64,000 bases of DNA from Paenibacillus ihumii. Its GTDB lineage: Bacteria; Bacillota; Bacilli; Paenibacillales; Paenibacillaceae. The translations under genes and the position numbers were made by a program. Where the stretch lies: the NCBI RefSeq assembly GCF_001403875.1, contig NZ_LN884299.1, positions 434,001 to 498,000 of the forward strand, in the 5' to 3' direction. Position 1 is the stretch's first letter. Each line of letters begins with the position of its first letter. Positions 26,409 to 35,743 of the stretch are shown here, in pieces. The notes below the pieces were generated by a model that was not told where the DNA came from, made no database searches, and saw only the letters and a list, made by a program, of their open reading frames with translations.

Positions 26409-28532
26409 TTAATCAGGCAGGTTTCCGGACCTTGTCCCTACTTCATACGAAGGAAGCACGTTATCGTACATGAGATGCAAGATCATGCCCGTTGCCGCGT
26501 GGTCCAAGTTGTGACAGTGATCCATCCACATGCCTGGATTATCCGCGATAAATGCGACCTCATACGATTCGCCGGGCAAGACGTTTAACGTATCGGTGAG
26601 CCACGGCGTATTCACCTTCTCGTTGTTTTTCTTGAGTACGGTCATATGATGCCCATGCAGATGCATGGGGTGCTCGGTCAGACTTTTATTGATAAACGTC
26701 GTTTTAACCCTATCGCCTTCTTTGACGACGAAAGAGGGAACTCTGGGATACACCTCTCCATTGATTGTCCATAGAAAATTAAACATTCCGTTGTAAAATC
26801 CCATCTTGTTTCCCAGAATCATTTCGAATTCCCGATCGAATTTATTTGTCTCGGTTACAACGTTCACCACAGGCTTGCCATAATTGGACGGATCAAACAA
26901 AGCGGATTCTGCTTTGAAGACCGGTTTATCCGGAGGGGTCTCGGTATAAAAAATGACTCCCGGATCGCTTTCGTCATTGGCATTGCCTAGTTTAAACAGG
27001 ACAGGTTGGTCCGGCATCGTAAAGGTCACGTCATATCTGCCGCCTGAACCAAGCCGGAACGCGGTTTGGCCGGACAATGGCTGCGGGTCTTGAATCCGCA
27101 TCCCGTCTATGGCTGTGATTTGGAAATCTGTTCCTTGCAGAAGATACTTTTCGGAAATGTTATGCGAGTTCATAATTCTCAGCTTTACGGTTTCTCCCGG
27201 ATTCACCTGCTTCCACTGCAATTCGTCATGGGATCCAAAAGCTTTTGTATATCCTTGGTCGGTATCCCATCGATGATTAATCAAGGTCAGCTGTTCATCA
27301 TAGACCTCCGATTCCTGCTCAGGTTCGACAATCAACGTGCCGAAAAGCCCTTTCCGCACTTGCTCCGACGCTTGCTGATGAGAGTGGAACCAGTAGCTTC
27401 CCTCCTGCTCAGCCCGAAACTTGTATATGAACGATTCCCCGGGCCCCACGATATTCTGCGTCATCCCCGGCACGCCGTCCATCGCATTCGGCACGTTATA
27501 GCCATGCCAATGAATCGTAACCCCGCTGTCGATATCTTTATTGACCAGCTTCACTTCGATCATATCGCCATGCTTCACCCTGAGCTCGGGAGCAATTTCT
27601 CCGTTATATGTCCAGGCATCGATGACAGCGCCAGAAGCAAGCGTTATCTCCTTGCGCTGCGCCACCAGCTCAAATTTCACATCAGCGGGTGCAGAAATAT
27701 CCCCGGTCAGCGCGGCTACCTCCACTGTGCCGGATTGATGATGATCTGTCTGCTGTTGATGACTATGATGATCAGAGCCCATGGACATCAGGGTTGGCAC
27801 ACCTCCCCCTTCGTCAATCAGGCTATGGTCCATCATGTCGGATGCCTCCGGCAGTTTGGTAGTGTTGACGCCCACGATCACATTAGCCACTAGGAAGATT
27901 AACGCTAGCGCTGCTGTGAGAATAACTGTGATGATAAAATTTAGCAGTCTGAAAGCAAGCCCTCGCCGAAGCTGTTCCCCTCGAACCAGCTTCAAGTACC
28001 TTCTTCTCAAAAAAATCGCCGGTACAAGCAATAGGAGCGCAACTAGTATGAACCGCTGAGCGATCTCAACCGGACCGGGCAGAACGGATTGGAAAAAGAA
28101 AAGGCTGAAGGCGGAAATGCCGGATGTGAGCGATGCCGCATAAAAGGACAGCACTATGCCAGGTTGGGCCGCCGTCTGCAGCGCTGCCTGTGTCGGCGGT
28201 TCTCCGCCGGAATCCTGTAAACTCTTTAACCGAGGAAGCACCTTTATCGCTATATAACATAGAGGAATTACCGTCAGAGGTATTAGCGTTTTGACCATTC
28301 CCTCCACAAACAGCCAGCCGCCCAAGATGATTTGGAGGATCATCGTTGCGTACCAAACAGCGCAGAGTAGAATTGCGGTGCGAGCCCCCCGGAGCAAGAA
28401 GGTTCTTTTCTTTTTCAAGCTTTGATTGGTCATGGAGTAGGGAAGTCCTGCCGCAGTGATGCCGGCGATCCCCCAAAATAAGGCCATACTGACTGTAAAT
28501 ATAATACTAACTATCATTCCGAACATGAACAT
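26409..28532 (-). CDS. Membrane-anchored multicopper oxidase
   Basis: About 707 aa. Residues 1-240 hold roughly six membrane helices, unusual for this family; the rest is a two- or three-cupredoxin oxidase outside the cell. All four copper-binding His motifs are visible: IHWHGYN, YWFHSHQ, EHPMHLHGHH and MDHCHNLDHAATGM, the last holding the T1 Cys. A His/Gln/Asp-rich linker (SDHHSHQQQTDHHQ) joins the parts. The ATG at 28532 follows AAGGAG by eight bases; GTG 28541 sits on that site. Probable role is Cu(I) oxidation or copper tolerance. Confidence 0.88.
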   Translation of the reverse strand: MFMFGMIVSIIFTVSMALFWGIAGITAAGLPYSMTNQSLKKKRTFLLRGARTAILLCAVWYATMILQIILGGWLFVEGMVKTLIPLTVIPLCYIAIKVLPRLKSLQDSGGEPPTQAALQTAAQPGIVLSFYAASLTSGISAFSLFFFQSVLPGPVEIAQRFILVALLLLVPAIFLRRRYLKLVRGEQLRRGLAFRLLNFIITVILTAALALIFLVANVIVGVNTTKLPEASDMMDHSLIDEGGGVPTLMSMGSDHHSHQQQTDHHQSGTVEVAALTGDISAPADVKFELVAQRKEITLASGAVIDAWTYNGEIAPELRVKHGDMIEVKLVNKDIDSGVTIHWHGYNVPNAMDGVPGMTQNIVGPGESFIYKFRAEQEGSYWFHSHQQASEQVRKGLFGTLIVEPEQESEVYDEQLTLINHRWDTDQGYTKAFGSHDELQWKQVNPGETVKLRIMNSHNISEKYLLQGTDFQITAIDGMRIQDPQPLSGQTAFRLGSGGRYDVTFTMPDQPVLFKLGNANDESDPGVIFYTETPPDKPVFKAESALFDPSNYGKPVVNVVTETNKFDREFEMILGNKMGFYNGMFNFLWTINGEVYPRVPSFVVKEGDRVKTTFINKSLTEHPMHLHGHHMTVLKKNNEKVNTPWLTDTLNVLPGESYEVAFIADNPGMWMDHCHNLDHAATGMILHLMYDNVLPSYEVGTRSGNLPD

Positions 28533-28544
28533 GATTTCCACTCC

Positions 28545-29099
28545 TTATGACCGGTTGCTTTGTGCGACTGTCGCACCCGGATTCGCTTTACGATCTTTAC
28601 GCTTGATTTTGCCGAACGGTTTGAAATAGGAGATCGCCGTCATGAAGATCAAGGCAATGATATTGGCAATGGCCCCTCCTATTAATGAATAGCTTGTGTT
28701 TAGAAAGGCAGCGTCGGTTAGAACAAGGAATCGTCCTTGATCGGCGATTCGAACGAGCTGGGATAACCAACCTGCCATATAGACGATGCCGAAAGTAATC
28801 AGCAATAAGGTCAGGGTCAGCTTAATCAGGATCCAATAATGCTTGAAGAGACCCCATTGCGTCCAAAGGGACAATACAATACCGGTAAGCAGTGCAATAA
28901 GAGCGGTGTACCGGACGAAGACAACATCGATCAAATGCATATTTTCCAAAGTGTAAAACAGCTGCTCGCCGTTCTCCGCCTTCAGCATATACGTACCGAG
29001 CAGCAGCATGACCATGGCTCCGCCTAACCAGCAGACCACTGAAAGCACATGAATGACGATGATCCATTGCTTTTTCTTAATAGACAACTTATAACTCAT
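28545..29099 (-). CDS. Four-helix integral membrane protein (DUF2269-like)
   Basis: A 184-aa paralogue of the protein at 16750-17364, with matching segments WIIVIHVLSVVCWLGGAMVM and LLTGIVLSLWTQWGLFKHYW. The spaced His/Trp residues in helices resemble CopD or cytochrome-b-like families. GGGAGGGTTTGAACATG supplies the start. It sits just upstream of the multicopper oxidase (12-base gap), so copper or redox handling is plausible. Confidence 0.75.
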   Translation of the reverse strand: MSYKLSIKKKQWIIVIHVLSVVCWLGGAMVMLLLGTYMLKAENGEQLFYTLENMHLIDVVFVRYTALIALLTGIVLSLWTQWGLFKHYWILIKLTLTLLLITFGIVYMAGWLSQLVRIADQGRFLVLTDAAFLNTSYSLIGGAIANIIALIFMTAISYFKPFGKIKRKDRKANPGATVAQSNRS

Positions 29100-29243
29100 G
29101 TTCAAACCCTCCCTAAAGGCTCCTTTGCTAGCAATACTACCAGCGAAATGTTGCGAACTTGTGGTGAAACTATTTACAGGTTGTGGAGGCTGTGAATATC
29201 CTATAAAGTGGTAACAGGAGTGGATATACTTAGGAGTGAGTAA

Positions 29244-29942
29244 ATGGCAATCAAAGTTCTGATCGTAGAGGATGAAATCAAAATCGCAACGCTCATGGAA
29301 TCGTTTCTTCAAACCGAAGGATACGATTGTCTGACCGCGATGGACGGCAAAACCGCTTTGCAGCTCTTTGCAAAACATAAGCCGGATATCGTCATCTTGG
29401 ACTGGATGCTTCCGCAAATGAGCGGCCTAGACACTTGTACGCAGCTCCGACAATTAGGATCTCCCGGCATCATCATGGTCACGGCCAAATCCGAGGAGAC
29501 CGACAAAATCGTCGGCCTCGAAATGGGAGCGGACGACTACCTGACTAAGCCCTTCAGCCTGAGAGAGCTTTCCGCGCGAATCCGCTCGCTGCTCCGGCGA
29601 ATGAATAGAAACGACAACGACAGGTCCGACAGCGTGCTGCGAAGAGGGGATCTGACGATTTATGAGGACAGTCTGCAAGTATTTAAAGGAAGTGAGGAAC
29701 TGCATCTCACTCCGACCGAATTCAAGCTCCTGCACCTGCTAGCCTCGAGACCCGGGCGGGTGTACACCCGGATGCAGCTGCTGCAGCATGCCTTCGAAGA
29801 GGAGTTTATCATCGACGAACGAACGGTAGACTCCCATATCAGCAAGCTTCGAAAGAAGATTGAGAGCGACCGCCGGGGCTCTGATTATATTAAAACGGTC
29901 TACGGATTTGGCTACCGATTCGGAGCGGAACATGAAGATTAG
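29244..29942 (+). CDS. OmpR-family response regulator
   Basis: A 232-aa receiver plus winged helix: VLIVEDE, phosphoacceptor in VILDWMLPQMSG, VTAKSEE and YLTKPF, then LTPTEFKLLHLLASRPGRVY and VYGFGYRFG at the end. TAGGAGTGAGTAAATG supplies the start. The histidine kinase overlaps its 3' end. It diverges from the multicopper oxidase operon and may control it. Confidence 0.92.
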   Translation: MAIKVLIVEDEIKIATLMESFLQTEGYDCLTAMDGKTALQLFAKHKPDIVILDWMLPQMSGLDTCTQLRQLGSPGIIMVTAKSEETDKIVGLEMGADDYLTKPFSLRELSARIRSLLRRMNRNDNDRSDSVLRRGDLTIYEDSLQVFKGSEELHLTPTEFKLLHLLASRPGRVYTRMQLLQHAFEEEFIIDERTVDSHISKLRKKIESDRRGSDYIKTVYGFGYRFGAEHED

Positions 29943-31263
29943 AACCAAGCTGATTCTGTCGATGAGCGTTCTGATCGTGTTTGTCATGCTTTTTCTGCTG
30001 GGCGTCACGCATATTCAGTTTTATATTTCCCGCGATTTAGCCTATTTTGAGGAAAAGAACACGTTCGAGTCACTCAGGAGCGAGTTCGAACACTATTACA
30101 GTAACAACGGAAATTCTTGGGACAATATCGAAAGCGCAAGGCTTAAATATACCGGCTCTTTTAACGAAGTCGTACTATCTGCAGATGAGGAAGTCTTATA
30201 TCAGCAAGGAAAACTAAGCGCGAATGAACTTCGCAATGAGGGCTTCGTGCTAGCGCTTGATGAGAGTGACCGGAAGATCGGCAGACTGTACGTGATGAAC
30301 GAGACGCAGTACAAGATCTATGAATTTAAAACAATGTGGTACGAAATGCTGCCAAATATCGGCATAGCCTCGTTGATCTTCACTTGCATCGCGGCTCTGC
30401 TGACAATCCTCTTGTTGTCGTGGAGACTGACCAGCCCTATACGCAAAATCATCAAAGGAATTGAGTCCATCCAAAAGGATGGCGCTGCAGCCGTCTTTCC
30501 CGAACAAAGGAAAGATGAATTTGGAGCGATTTCCAAGGCTCTTCGAGAGATGAACGATTCGCTGGCCGGCGCGGAACAAATCCGAAAGCAATTGATGTCC
30601 GATGTCACTCATGAATTAAAAACCCCATTGATGATCATTCAAGGGGAATTGGAGCTGGCGCACGAGACAGGACAACCCCTTTCTGCCGCCAAGCAGGCTT
30701 CTCTACTCGATGAAGTACTGCGGCTGTCGCGATTAGTTCATGATGTACTGGATTTGTCCAAGCTCGAAAGCGGCAAGATGGAGCTGCAGCCGCGGACAGA
30801 GAACTTGGTTAAACTGCTGGAGGATGTAGTGGAGAAGACGGAGTATATGCTAGAGGATAAGCAAATACAGCTTTCCATGCACTTCAAGGAGGAGTCTATT
30901 CCCATTTCAATAGAAAAGCCGCGAATTTTTCAAGCATTGTATAACATCCTGACGAATGCCATCTACTATACGAATCCCGGCGGACAAGTCCGAATCCTTG
31001 TTGAAACGGCACACCTGCCCAACCAGCAGCAGCCCTATGCCCGAATCCGTGTCGAAGACAGCGGTATCGGCATATCCGAAGAGGAGCTCCCTCATATCTT
31101 CAACCGATTCTATAGGGCGGACCCTTCCAGAGCCCGTCCCAGCGGCGGAAGCGGCTTGGGGCTTGCGATTGCGCAGCAAAACATCCTTGCCCATCGGGGC
31201 TGGGTTGAGGTGGAAAGCGTGGTGGGTGAGGGCTCGGTGTTTACGATCTATTTACCAATATGA
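29932..31263 (+). CDS. Sensor histidine kinase
   Basis: A 443-aa kinase. The first helix is at residues 8-27, a short periplasm-equivalent sensor domain of about 120 aa follows, then a second helix (IGIASLIFTCIAALLTILLL), HAMP, HisKA with DVTHELKTPLMIIQGELELA, and HATPase with GGSGLGLAIAQQNILAHRG. The ATG at 29932 overlaps the response-regulator stop by 11 bases, so the pair is coupled. The signal is unknown; copper is suggested by the divergent oxidase. Confidence 0.92.
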   Translation: MKIRTKLILSMSVLIVFVMLFLLGVTHIQFYISRDLAYFEEKNTFESLRSEFEHYYSNNGNSWDNIESARLKYTGSFNEVVLSADEEVLYQQGKLSANELRNEGFVLALDESDRKIGRLYVMNETQYKIYEFKTMWYEMLPNIGIASLIFTCIAALLTILLLSWRLTSPIRKIIKGIESIQKDGAAAVFPEQRKDEFGAISKALREMNDSLAGAEQIRKQLMSDVTHELKTPLMIIQGELELAHETGQPLSAAKQASLLDEVLRLSRLVHDVLDLSKLESGKMELQPRTENLVKLLEDVVEKTEYMLEDKQIQLSMHFKEESIPISIEKPRIFQALYNILTNAIYYTNPGGQVRILVETAHLPNQQQPYARIRVEDSGIGISEEELPHIFNRFYRADPSRARPSGGSGLGLAIAQQNILAHRGWVEVESVVGEGSVFTIYLPI

Positions 31264-31285
31264 GAATTGAAGGAGGATTTCCACG

Positions 31286-31615
31286 ATGGCACCTTCACAA
31301 AAAACACTAAGAACTTGCGTTAAAGGACACCAATACTACAAAAGCAGTGATTGTCCAACCTGTCCGGTTTGTGAGCAAGACATGAAACCAGACACTGAAT
31401 TCCTTTCGCTTCTTTCGAATCCTGCCAGACGGGCATTAGAGCACCACGGGATCACCACTTTACAACAGCTATCGGCCTTTACCGAACGTGAGATATTGCA
31501 GCTGCACGGTATAGGGCCGCGTTCAATGCCAATACTTAGGGATGCTTTGCACTCCCAAGGCTTAACGTTCAAGCCCAGCGACAAAACACCAAAGAAAAAA
31601 GCGGTTGATCCATAA
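31286..31615 (+). CDS. Zinc-ribbon plus RNA-polymerase alpha-CTD-like protein
   Basis: A 109-aa protein. The N-terminus carries four cysteines in a zinc-ribbon pattern (TCVKGHQYYKSSDCPTCPVC). Residues 40-98 match an RNA polymerase alpha C-terminal domain: SNPARRALEHHGITTLQQLS, then HGIGPRSMPILRDAL. Such stand-alone domains are common in Bacillota and have no defined function. GAAGGAGGATTTCCACGATG supplies the start 22 bases after the kinase. A terminator follows immediately. Confidence 0.8.
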   Translation: MAPSQKTLRTCVKGHQYYKSSDCPTCPVCEQDMKPDTEFLSLLSNPARRALEHHGITTLQQLSAFTEREILQLHGIGPRSMPILRDALHSQGLTFKPSDKTPKKKAVDP

Positions 31616-31623
31616 AGTCCGTG

Positions 31624-31648
31624 ACGCTGTGAGAACAGCGTTTTTTTA
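31624..31648 (+). terminator. Terminator of the TCS/alpha-CTD operon
   Basis: Stem ACGCTGT / ACAGCGT followed by TTTTTTT, directly after the stop codon at 31615. Confidence 0.85.
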
Positions 31649-31737
31649 TTAATTTTAGTGCCACGCAAAGGTTGGGGTGGAGTTTCCTGCCCCCCGTTGA
31701 AACACTAGGATGCGGTTCAGCTTATCACAACCTAATA

Positions 31738-31769
31738 AAGAAAGCTGTCCCCTAGTTGGGAACAGCTTT
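31738..31769. terminator. Terminator for the convergent helicase remnant
   Basis: Stem AAAGCTGT / ACAGCTTT with inner CC/GG pairs. T run on the plus side and A run on the minus side make it usable in both directions. Confidence 0.7.
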
Positions 31770-31804
31770 TTGGCTTGACGGAGGGGATGCCGGGATTACC
31801 CGTC

Positions 31805-33401
31805 TCAAAGGATTACATTCGTAATAAACGAAGATTGCTCTCCATGGAAGGTCAACGTCAATGCATGCATGGCTCTCGTACACGCAATATACAGCAGGCT
31901 TCTGTCCATATCCGTCTTATAATTCAAACTGTCAACCAACGGCACGATCACATGGTCGAACTCCAAGCCCTTTGCCATATGGCATGAAGTTACCATAATT
32001 CCCTCATAGAATCGCTCGCTGCTGAAATTGAGCAGATGGATATCCCTGTGAAGACCCTTGATTTCTTCATAAAGCTGCTCAGCTTGAGCCATCGTCTTGC
32101 AAACGATGCCTAACGAGCGATGATCAGAATTCAGAAATTCCATGATTGCCTGCTTCACATCCGTCAATTCGCCAGCCCAACTTTCGGATTTTTTGATCTG
32201 GGGGAGCAGGCCATGGCGTTCAATGGGAACGATCCTGCTGTTCGGGTTGATTTGTCTAGCAAAGTTGATGATTTCAATGGTGGATCGGTAGCTCTTTAAT
32301 AGTTCAACTGTATCCGCTTCGGGAAAAACCTTTTGGATTTCGGTGATCGATGAAGATGAATAAGGATTGACGGACTGGCTGCTGTCTCCTAGAATCGTCT
32401 TCTTACAGGTGAATAGACGTGATATTACAGCATATTGAACGGGGGTATAGTCCTGCATTTCATCCACTAATAAATGTTTTACAGCATCGAAGCTGTTCAC
32501 TCCTTCTACTAGAATCTGCAAATATACAAGTGGAAAAACATCGGAAAACTCCAGCATCCTTTTGTAATATGGTTTCTTCCCCCAGCTCCGGCAGGACGTT
32601 GGATATATAGTCGGAAAAGACTTTGTTTGGTGAAATGATCAAAATGTTGTCAGACGTTAGCGTTCCCTTAAACCTGTACAGTAAAAAGGCGACGCGGTGC
32701 AACGCGACCGAGGTTTTTCCCGATCCGGCGACACCTTGAATAATCAGCTCGCGGGAATGCTCATTCCGGATAATGACGTTTTGCTCCTTCTGAATGGTGG
32801 CGACAATATTCCGCATTTTTTCGTCTGACGTTTGGCTCAGTTCTTTTTGCAGCACCTCGTCATTGATATTCATGGAGCTTTCAATCATGTATTCCATTGC
32901 CTGGCCTTTAATCTTGAACTGCCGTTTTAAACCGATCTCCCCTGCGATTACTCCTGCAGGAGCCGAATAATCGGCTCTCCCGACATTATAATCGTAAAAC
33001 ATGCTGGCGACAGGGGAACGCCAATCATAAATCAGATTCTCCTGGCTGTCTTCTTCATTGAATGCGTGTACCCCGATATAGTAAGCATCTCCCTTCGCGT
33101 GTCCGTCGGGAATGAAATCCACTCTTCCGAAGTAAGGGGCGTCCACTAATTTTCTGAGTTTTCTCTGCTTGTCGACAGCCTTTTCCCCATGATCGATAGC
33201 GAGCGAAATGTCGACCCGGTTGGCCGCTCTTTCTGCCGGATCAAGTCCAGCCATGTGATCCCACACATACCTTTTTGCTTCAATGACTTCATGACGGGTT
33301 GTGCTAATTTGGTTTTCCAAGCGTTCGATCGCTTTGTACAGCCTGGACACCATAGTGCTGAGATATGTCCTTTCTTCCGCTTCCGTTTGATTCACGGTCA
33401 T
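31805..33401 (-). pseudogene. helD: HelD-family helicase with internal deletion and frameshift
   Basis: HelD recycles stalled RNA polymerase. The 5' part (33401-32575) carries the antiparallel coiled coil (EERTYLSTMVSRLYKAIERL), DWRSPVASMFYDY and Walker A GVAGSGKTSVAL, ending at NVLPELGEE. The 3' part (32557-31805, other frame) resumes at LEFSDVFPLVYLQ, with LLVDEMQDYT, the 2A region and YIACTRAM. Both parts total about 525 residues against the usual 750-780, so some 150-230 codons are missing at the junction near 32570. Full function is unlikely. Confidence 0.8.
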
Positions 33402-33521
33402 CCTTATCCCTCTCTTCCCTTGATTTACTCCAAAGTATAGAGAAATTGGAAGAAAAATATAGACTTATATTTATCTTTGTAGTATTATATTTTTATCATG
33501 GCTCCAAAAATAGGGTTACGA

Positions 33522-33588
33522 ATACACTCGATATTGCGTAAAAAACCAAGCTCCTGAGCATCAGGGCTTGGTTCTTTTGTTATTATCT
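33522..33588 (-). repeat. Second copy of the AACCAAG terminator module
   Basis: About 65 bases closely match 1054-1120, including ACTCGATA, the AACCAAG/CTTGGTT hairpin and the T-rich tail. The hairpin terminates minus-strand transcription from the membrane-protein remnant upstream, and the HelD gene starts 120 bases further on. Confidence 0.65.
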
Positions 33589-33678
33589 TTGTCCTCTATT
33601 CAACATCATTTACTCCCTTGCAGTTAAATGCTTTGGCAATATGCAATCCCGCTCAGAAGAATGGCAAACACGCATAGC

Positions 33679-33790
33679 TTAAGCCCGCGCCAACCAGAAT
33701 GGCGACAGGGTGAATAACCCGCTTACCAATACGATAACAAGCCAAACCAAGGAGATCAGGACGGTCATCAGAATGCTGCCGAATTGATAA
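33679..33790 (-). pseudogene. Membrane protein remnant
   Basis: The minus strand encodes YQFGSILMTVLISLVWLVIV, LVSGLFTLSPFWLARA and a stop, with no start. It reads as the last helices of a lost membrane protein. The flanking 33590-33680 is also coding-like in other frames but not assignable. Confidence 0.4.
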
Positions 33791-33809
33791 GATATTCGCA
33801 ATTTAAATT

Positions 33810-33835
33810 AAGCCCCCTTTGGAGGGGGCCTTTCC
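33810..33835. terminator. GC-rich hairpin
   Basis: Stem GCCCCCT / AGGGGGC with a TTGG loop between two remnants. On the minus strand it is followed by TTAATTTAAATT. Confidence 0.6.
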
Positions 33836-34034
33836 TCAAAGGATGTTCCATACGGCAAGTTACTTTCGAGCATCCAGAACAAACATCGATGCGTCTTGCC
33901 CCATGAATATTTTACCTCCATGATAAAAAGTCGGTTGATCGCATCATGCAATATCATAGTGACCCTGAAGTTCGCCGAGGCCTCCCATTTCCCGCTGGAA
34001 TTGGTTAAGCTATCGGGAATAGGACCGGCCAAAA

Positions 34035-34117
34035 CCGCGGTTGCCCGCAAAATATTCTAAGTTTTCCCGAACCGTAAGGCGCCAATATAAATTTATAGTT
34101 TCGCTATCAATAGCCAT
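34035..34117 (-). pseudogene. ABC-transporter ATPase fragment
   Basis: From an ATG at 34117 the frame reads MAIDSETINLYWRLTVRENL then EYFAGNRGF. The LYxRLTVRENLEYFA string is the Q-loop-proximal segment of ABC-2 exporter ATPases. The Walker A half is missing upstream and the sequence below 34035 is scrambled. It is a remnant at a rearrangement junction. Confidence 0.5.
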
Positions 34118-34132
34118 CCAAGGTCCCCCCCT

Positions 34133-34510
34133 CCTCTTGCTAAGTTAGGCGACATTACTGGTGTAGACTATGTTTGGAATGATCAACTTGGAAGAGTGGA
34201 AATTAACACCGGAAAGGGACAGTTTTATTCGGATTACAATGGTGATATACCTAATTATTCAAGTGTAAATGGTATCTCGTCCGGAAAAAGAATAGAGCTA
34301 TCCGATGGAAAAACGGTGATGTATGCATATGATGTTACGAATGCGACTGATGAATCTATCCAAAAGTATGTTAAGGAATTGGAAAAGCAGGGGTATATCT
34401 ATGAAAGTGATACATCCGATAATGAGATTTCCTATTATTCCAAAGGAGATATCTTTGTAGGACTTACTGTGATGGGATATGATTTCAATGTCGTTATCTC
34501 TAAGGATTAA
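34133..34510 (+). pseudogene. C-terminal part of a secreted-type protein
   Basis: An open frame without a start enters at the junction near 34133 and runs to TAA 34508-34510. It reads LAKLGDITGVDYVWNDQLGR then continues through KYVKELEKQGYIYESDTS to VVISKD. A GTG at 34196 could start a 104-aa product but has no ribosome binding site. It looks like the C-terminal domain of a longer extracellular or lipoprotein-like gene cut by rearrangement. Confidence 0.5.
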
Positions 34511-34588
34511 TATATGTATGGATGAAGTGCCCACTACCATTCGAGTTATATAAAGGTAATTGGATAAATGCATCCTGTTCAATAGCTG

Positions 34589-34618
34589 AGCCGTTTCAAA
34601 ATCCTGATCAGATAGTCG
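34589..34618 (-). repeat. Fragment copied from the lipoprotein gene at 35744
   Basis: Twenty-nine consecutive bases here match 36208-36236, inside the lipoprotein gene, and encode the same SDQDFETA peptide on the minus strand. The surrounding bases diverge. This is the trace of a second, mostly deleted paralogue. Confidence 0.6.
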
Positions 34619-34664
34619 ACTTTCCAATATATTCGACCAGCTATAATTAAGGTGCAATTGAACA

Positions 34665-34705
34665 AGGGACACTTACAGCAGCAAACCGCTGCATGAAGTG
34701 TCCCT
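34665..34705. terminator. Long hairpin terminator
   Basis: AGGGACACTT / AAGTGTCCCT arms with an inner CAGCAG...CGCTG stem. It follows the paralogue fragment. Confidence 0.65.
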
Positions 34706-34758
34706 CTATCCCTCAAGAGTAAAATGATGGATCATTCAATCTAGCCTTTCAGCAGGTT

Positions 34759-35170
34759 TCATAGCTGACTATAACGGATCAATTCGATCCCCTGCTGCCC
34801 GATATATTGCTGCAAATCTTTATTCATAAACAGTGCCAGATCCTGCTCTCGTTCATCACATAGCGAAGAAATACTCCGCAGTTCTTCATTGGTCAACTTC
34901 TTAGAATAATTCGTTCTCAAAATAATTGATAATCTTCTTAGCACAAGCATATGATTCTGGATATTTGTCCCTGACATGCTCAAATAATGAATCACTCTTG
35001 TCTGGAATCAACTCATCATGCAGAACCCGATACGCAAAACACCTCAGATAAGGTTAAAAATCGGCTGTTATTAATCGAGCTTTCGTCAATTTTAATTTCA
35101 AAATGATATTTCACAATATTGGATAAATCGTTGACAATTTTCGTCATCGTATACGTCTGCTTCATGCTCA
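34759..35170 (-). pseudogene. BglG/LicT-type antiterminator, PRD2 remnant
   Basis: Read across three frames, the minus strand gives TKIVNDLSNIVKYHFEIKID, then FAYRVLHDELIPDKSDSLFE, HVRDKYPESYACAKKIINYF and SKKLTNEELRSISSL. This is the second PTS regulatory domain of LicT-like antiterminators, with the conserved His in the HDELIP/KYP region. The RNA-binding domain and PRD1 are missing and at least two frameshifts are present. It abuts the truncated hydrolase at 35172. Confidence 0.65.
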
Positions 35171-35171
35171 T

Positions 35172-35504
35172 TCAGCGCAAGCTTGTTGATCTGAACCCCA
35201 GCAGCTGCCGCTTGCGGAGCAAGGACATGCCCCATACATAGGCCGAACCTCCAGCCTCTTCAATCATCGCCTCCAGCTCCTCAATCTCGCGCTGGGTGGG
35301 GTACGGTTGATTGTCCCCACTTTTACCACGTCCGCGCCGATCATAGTTATAAACCGTGAATTGCTCGGACAATACCTCCGCTAATTGAACCAGTGCCGGG
35401 AACTTCCGATAACTGAACGCTCCCGATACGAGTATTACGGCTGGCCCCTGGCCTGTTTTGTCATACGCAATCATCGTCCCATCTTTTGATCTAACAGCTT
35501 TCAT
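35172..35504 (-). pseudogene. Truncated alpha/beta hydrolase
   Basis: AAAAGGAGTGATTCATATG opens a 110-codon frame, MKAVRSKDGTMIAYDKTGQG, with the oxyanion region VILVSGAFSYRKF, NYDRRGRGKSGDNQPY and the nucleophile elbow YVWGMS. Directly after the elbow the sequence shifts frame and within about 20 codons runs into the antiterminator remnant. The acid and His of the triad are gone. Confidence 0.75.
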
Positions 35505-35632
35505 ATGAATCACTCCTTTTTTATGTAATGATTTAAGAAATGCTGAGGATGTTTTTCTTCGCAATTTCGCGTCTCTACACATACAACGATCAAGCAACGG
35601 CAGAATCGACATCGTTGCAAAAAATTTATGGG

Positions 35633-35660
35633 AATAAAAAAACACCTTTCGGTGTTTGTT
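35633..35660 (-). terminator. Terminator of the lipoprotein gene
   Basis: Stem AACACC / GGTGTT with a TTTC loop, followed on the minus strand by a run of seven T. It lies 90 bases past the stop at 35744. Confidence 0.8.
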
Positions 35661-35743
35661 AGTGGCGGAGCTTGAGGCGATTCCTACACTTTAATTAGAC
35701 TCTTAAGAATTCCTTGCACCATTGTAGTCTCGCTAATATCACT

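Noticed and set aside
27066..27893. 275-codon plus-strand open frame
   Set aside because: Antisense shadow of the multicopper oxidase with no start signal.
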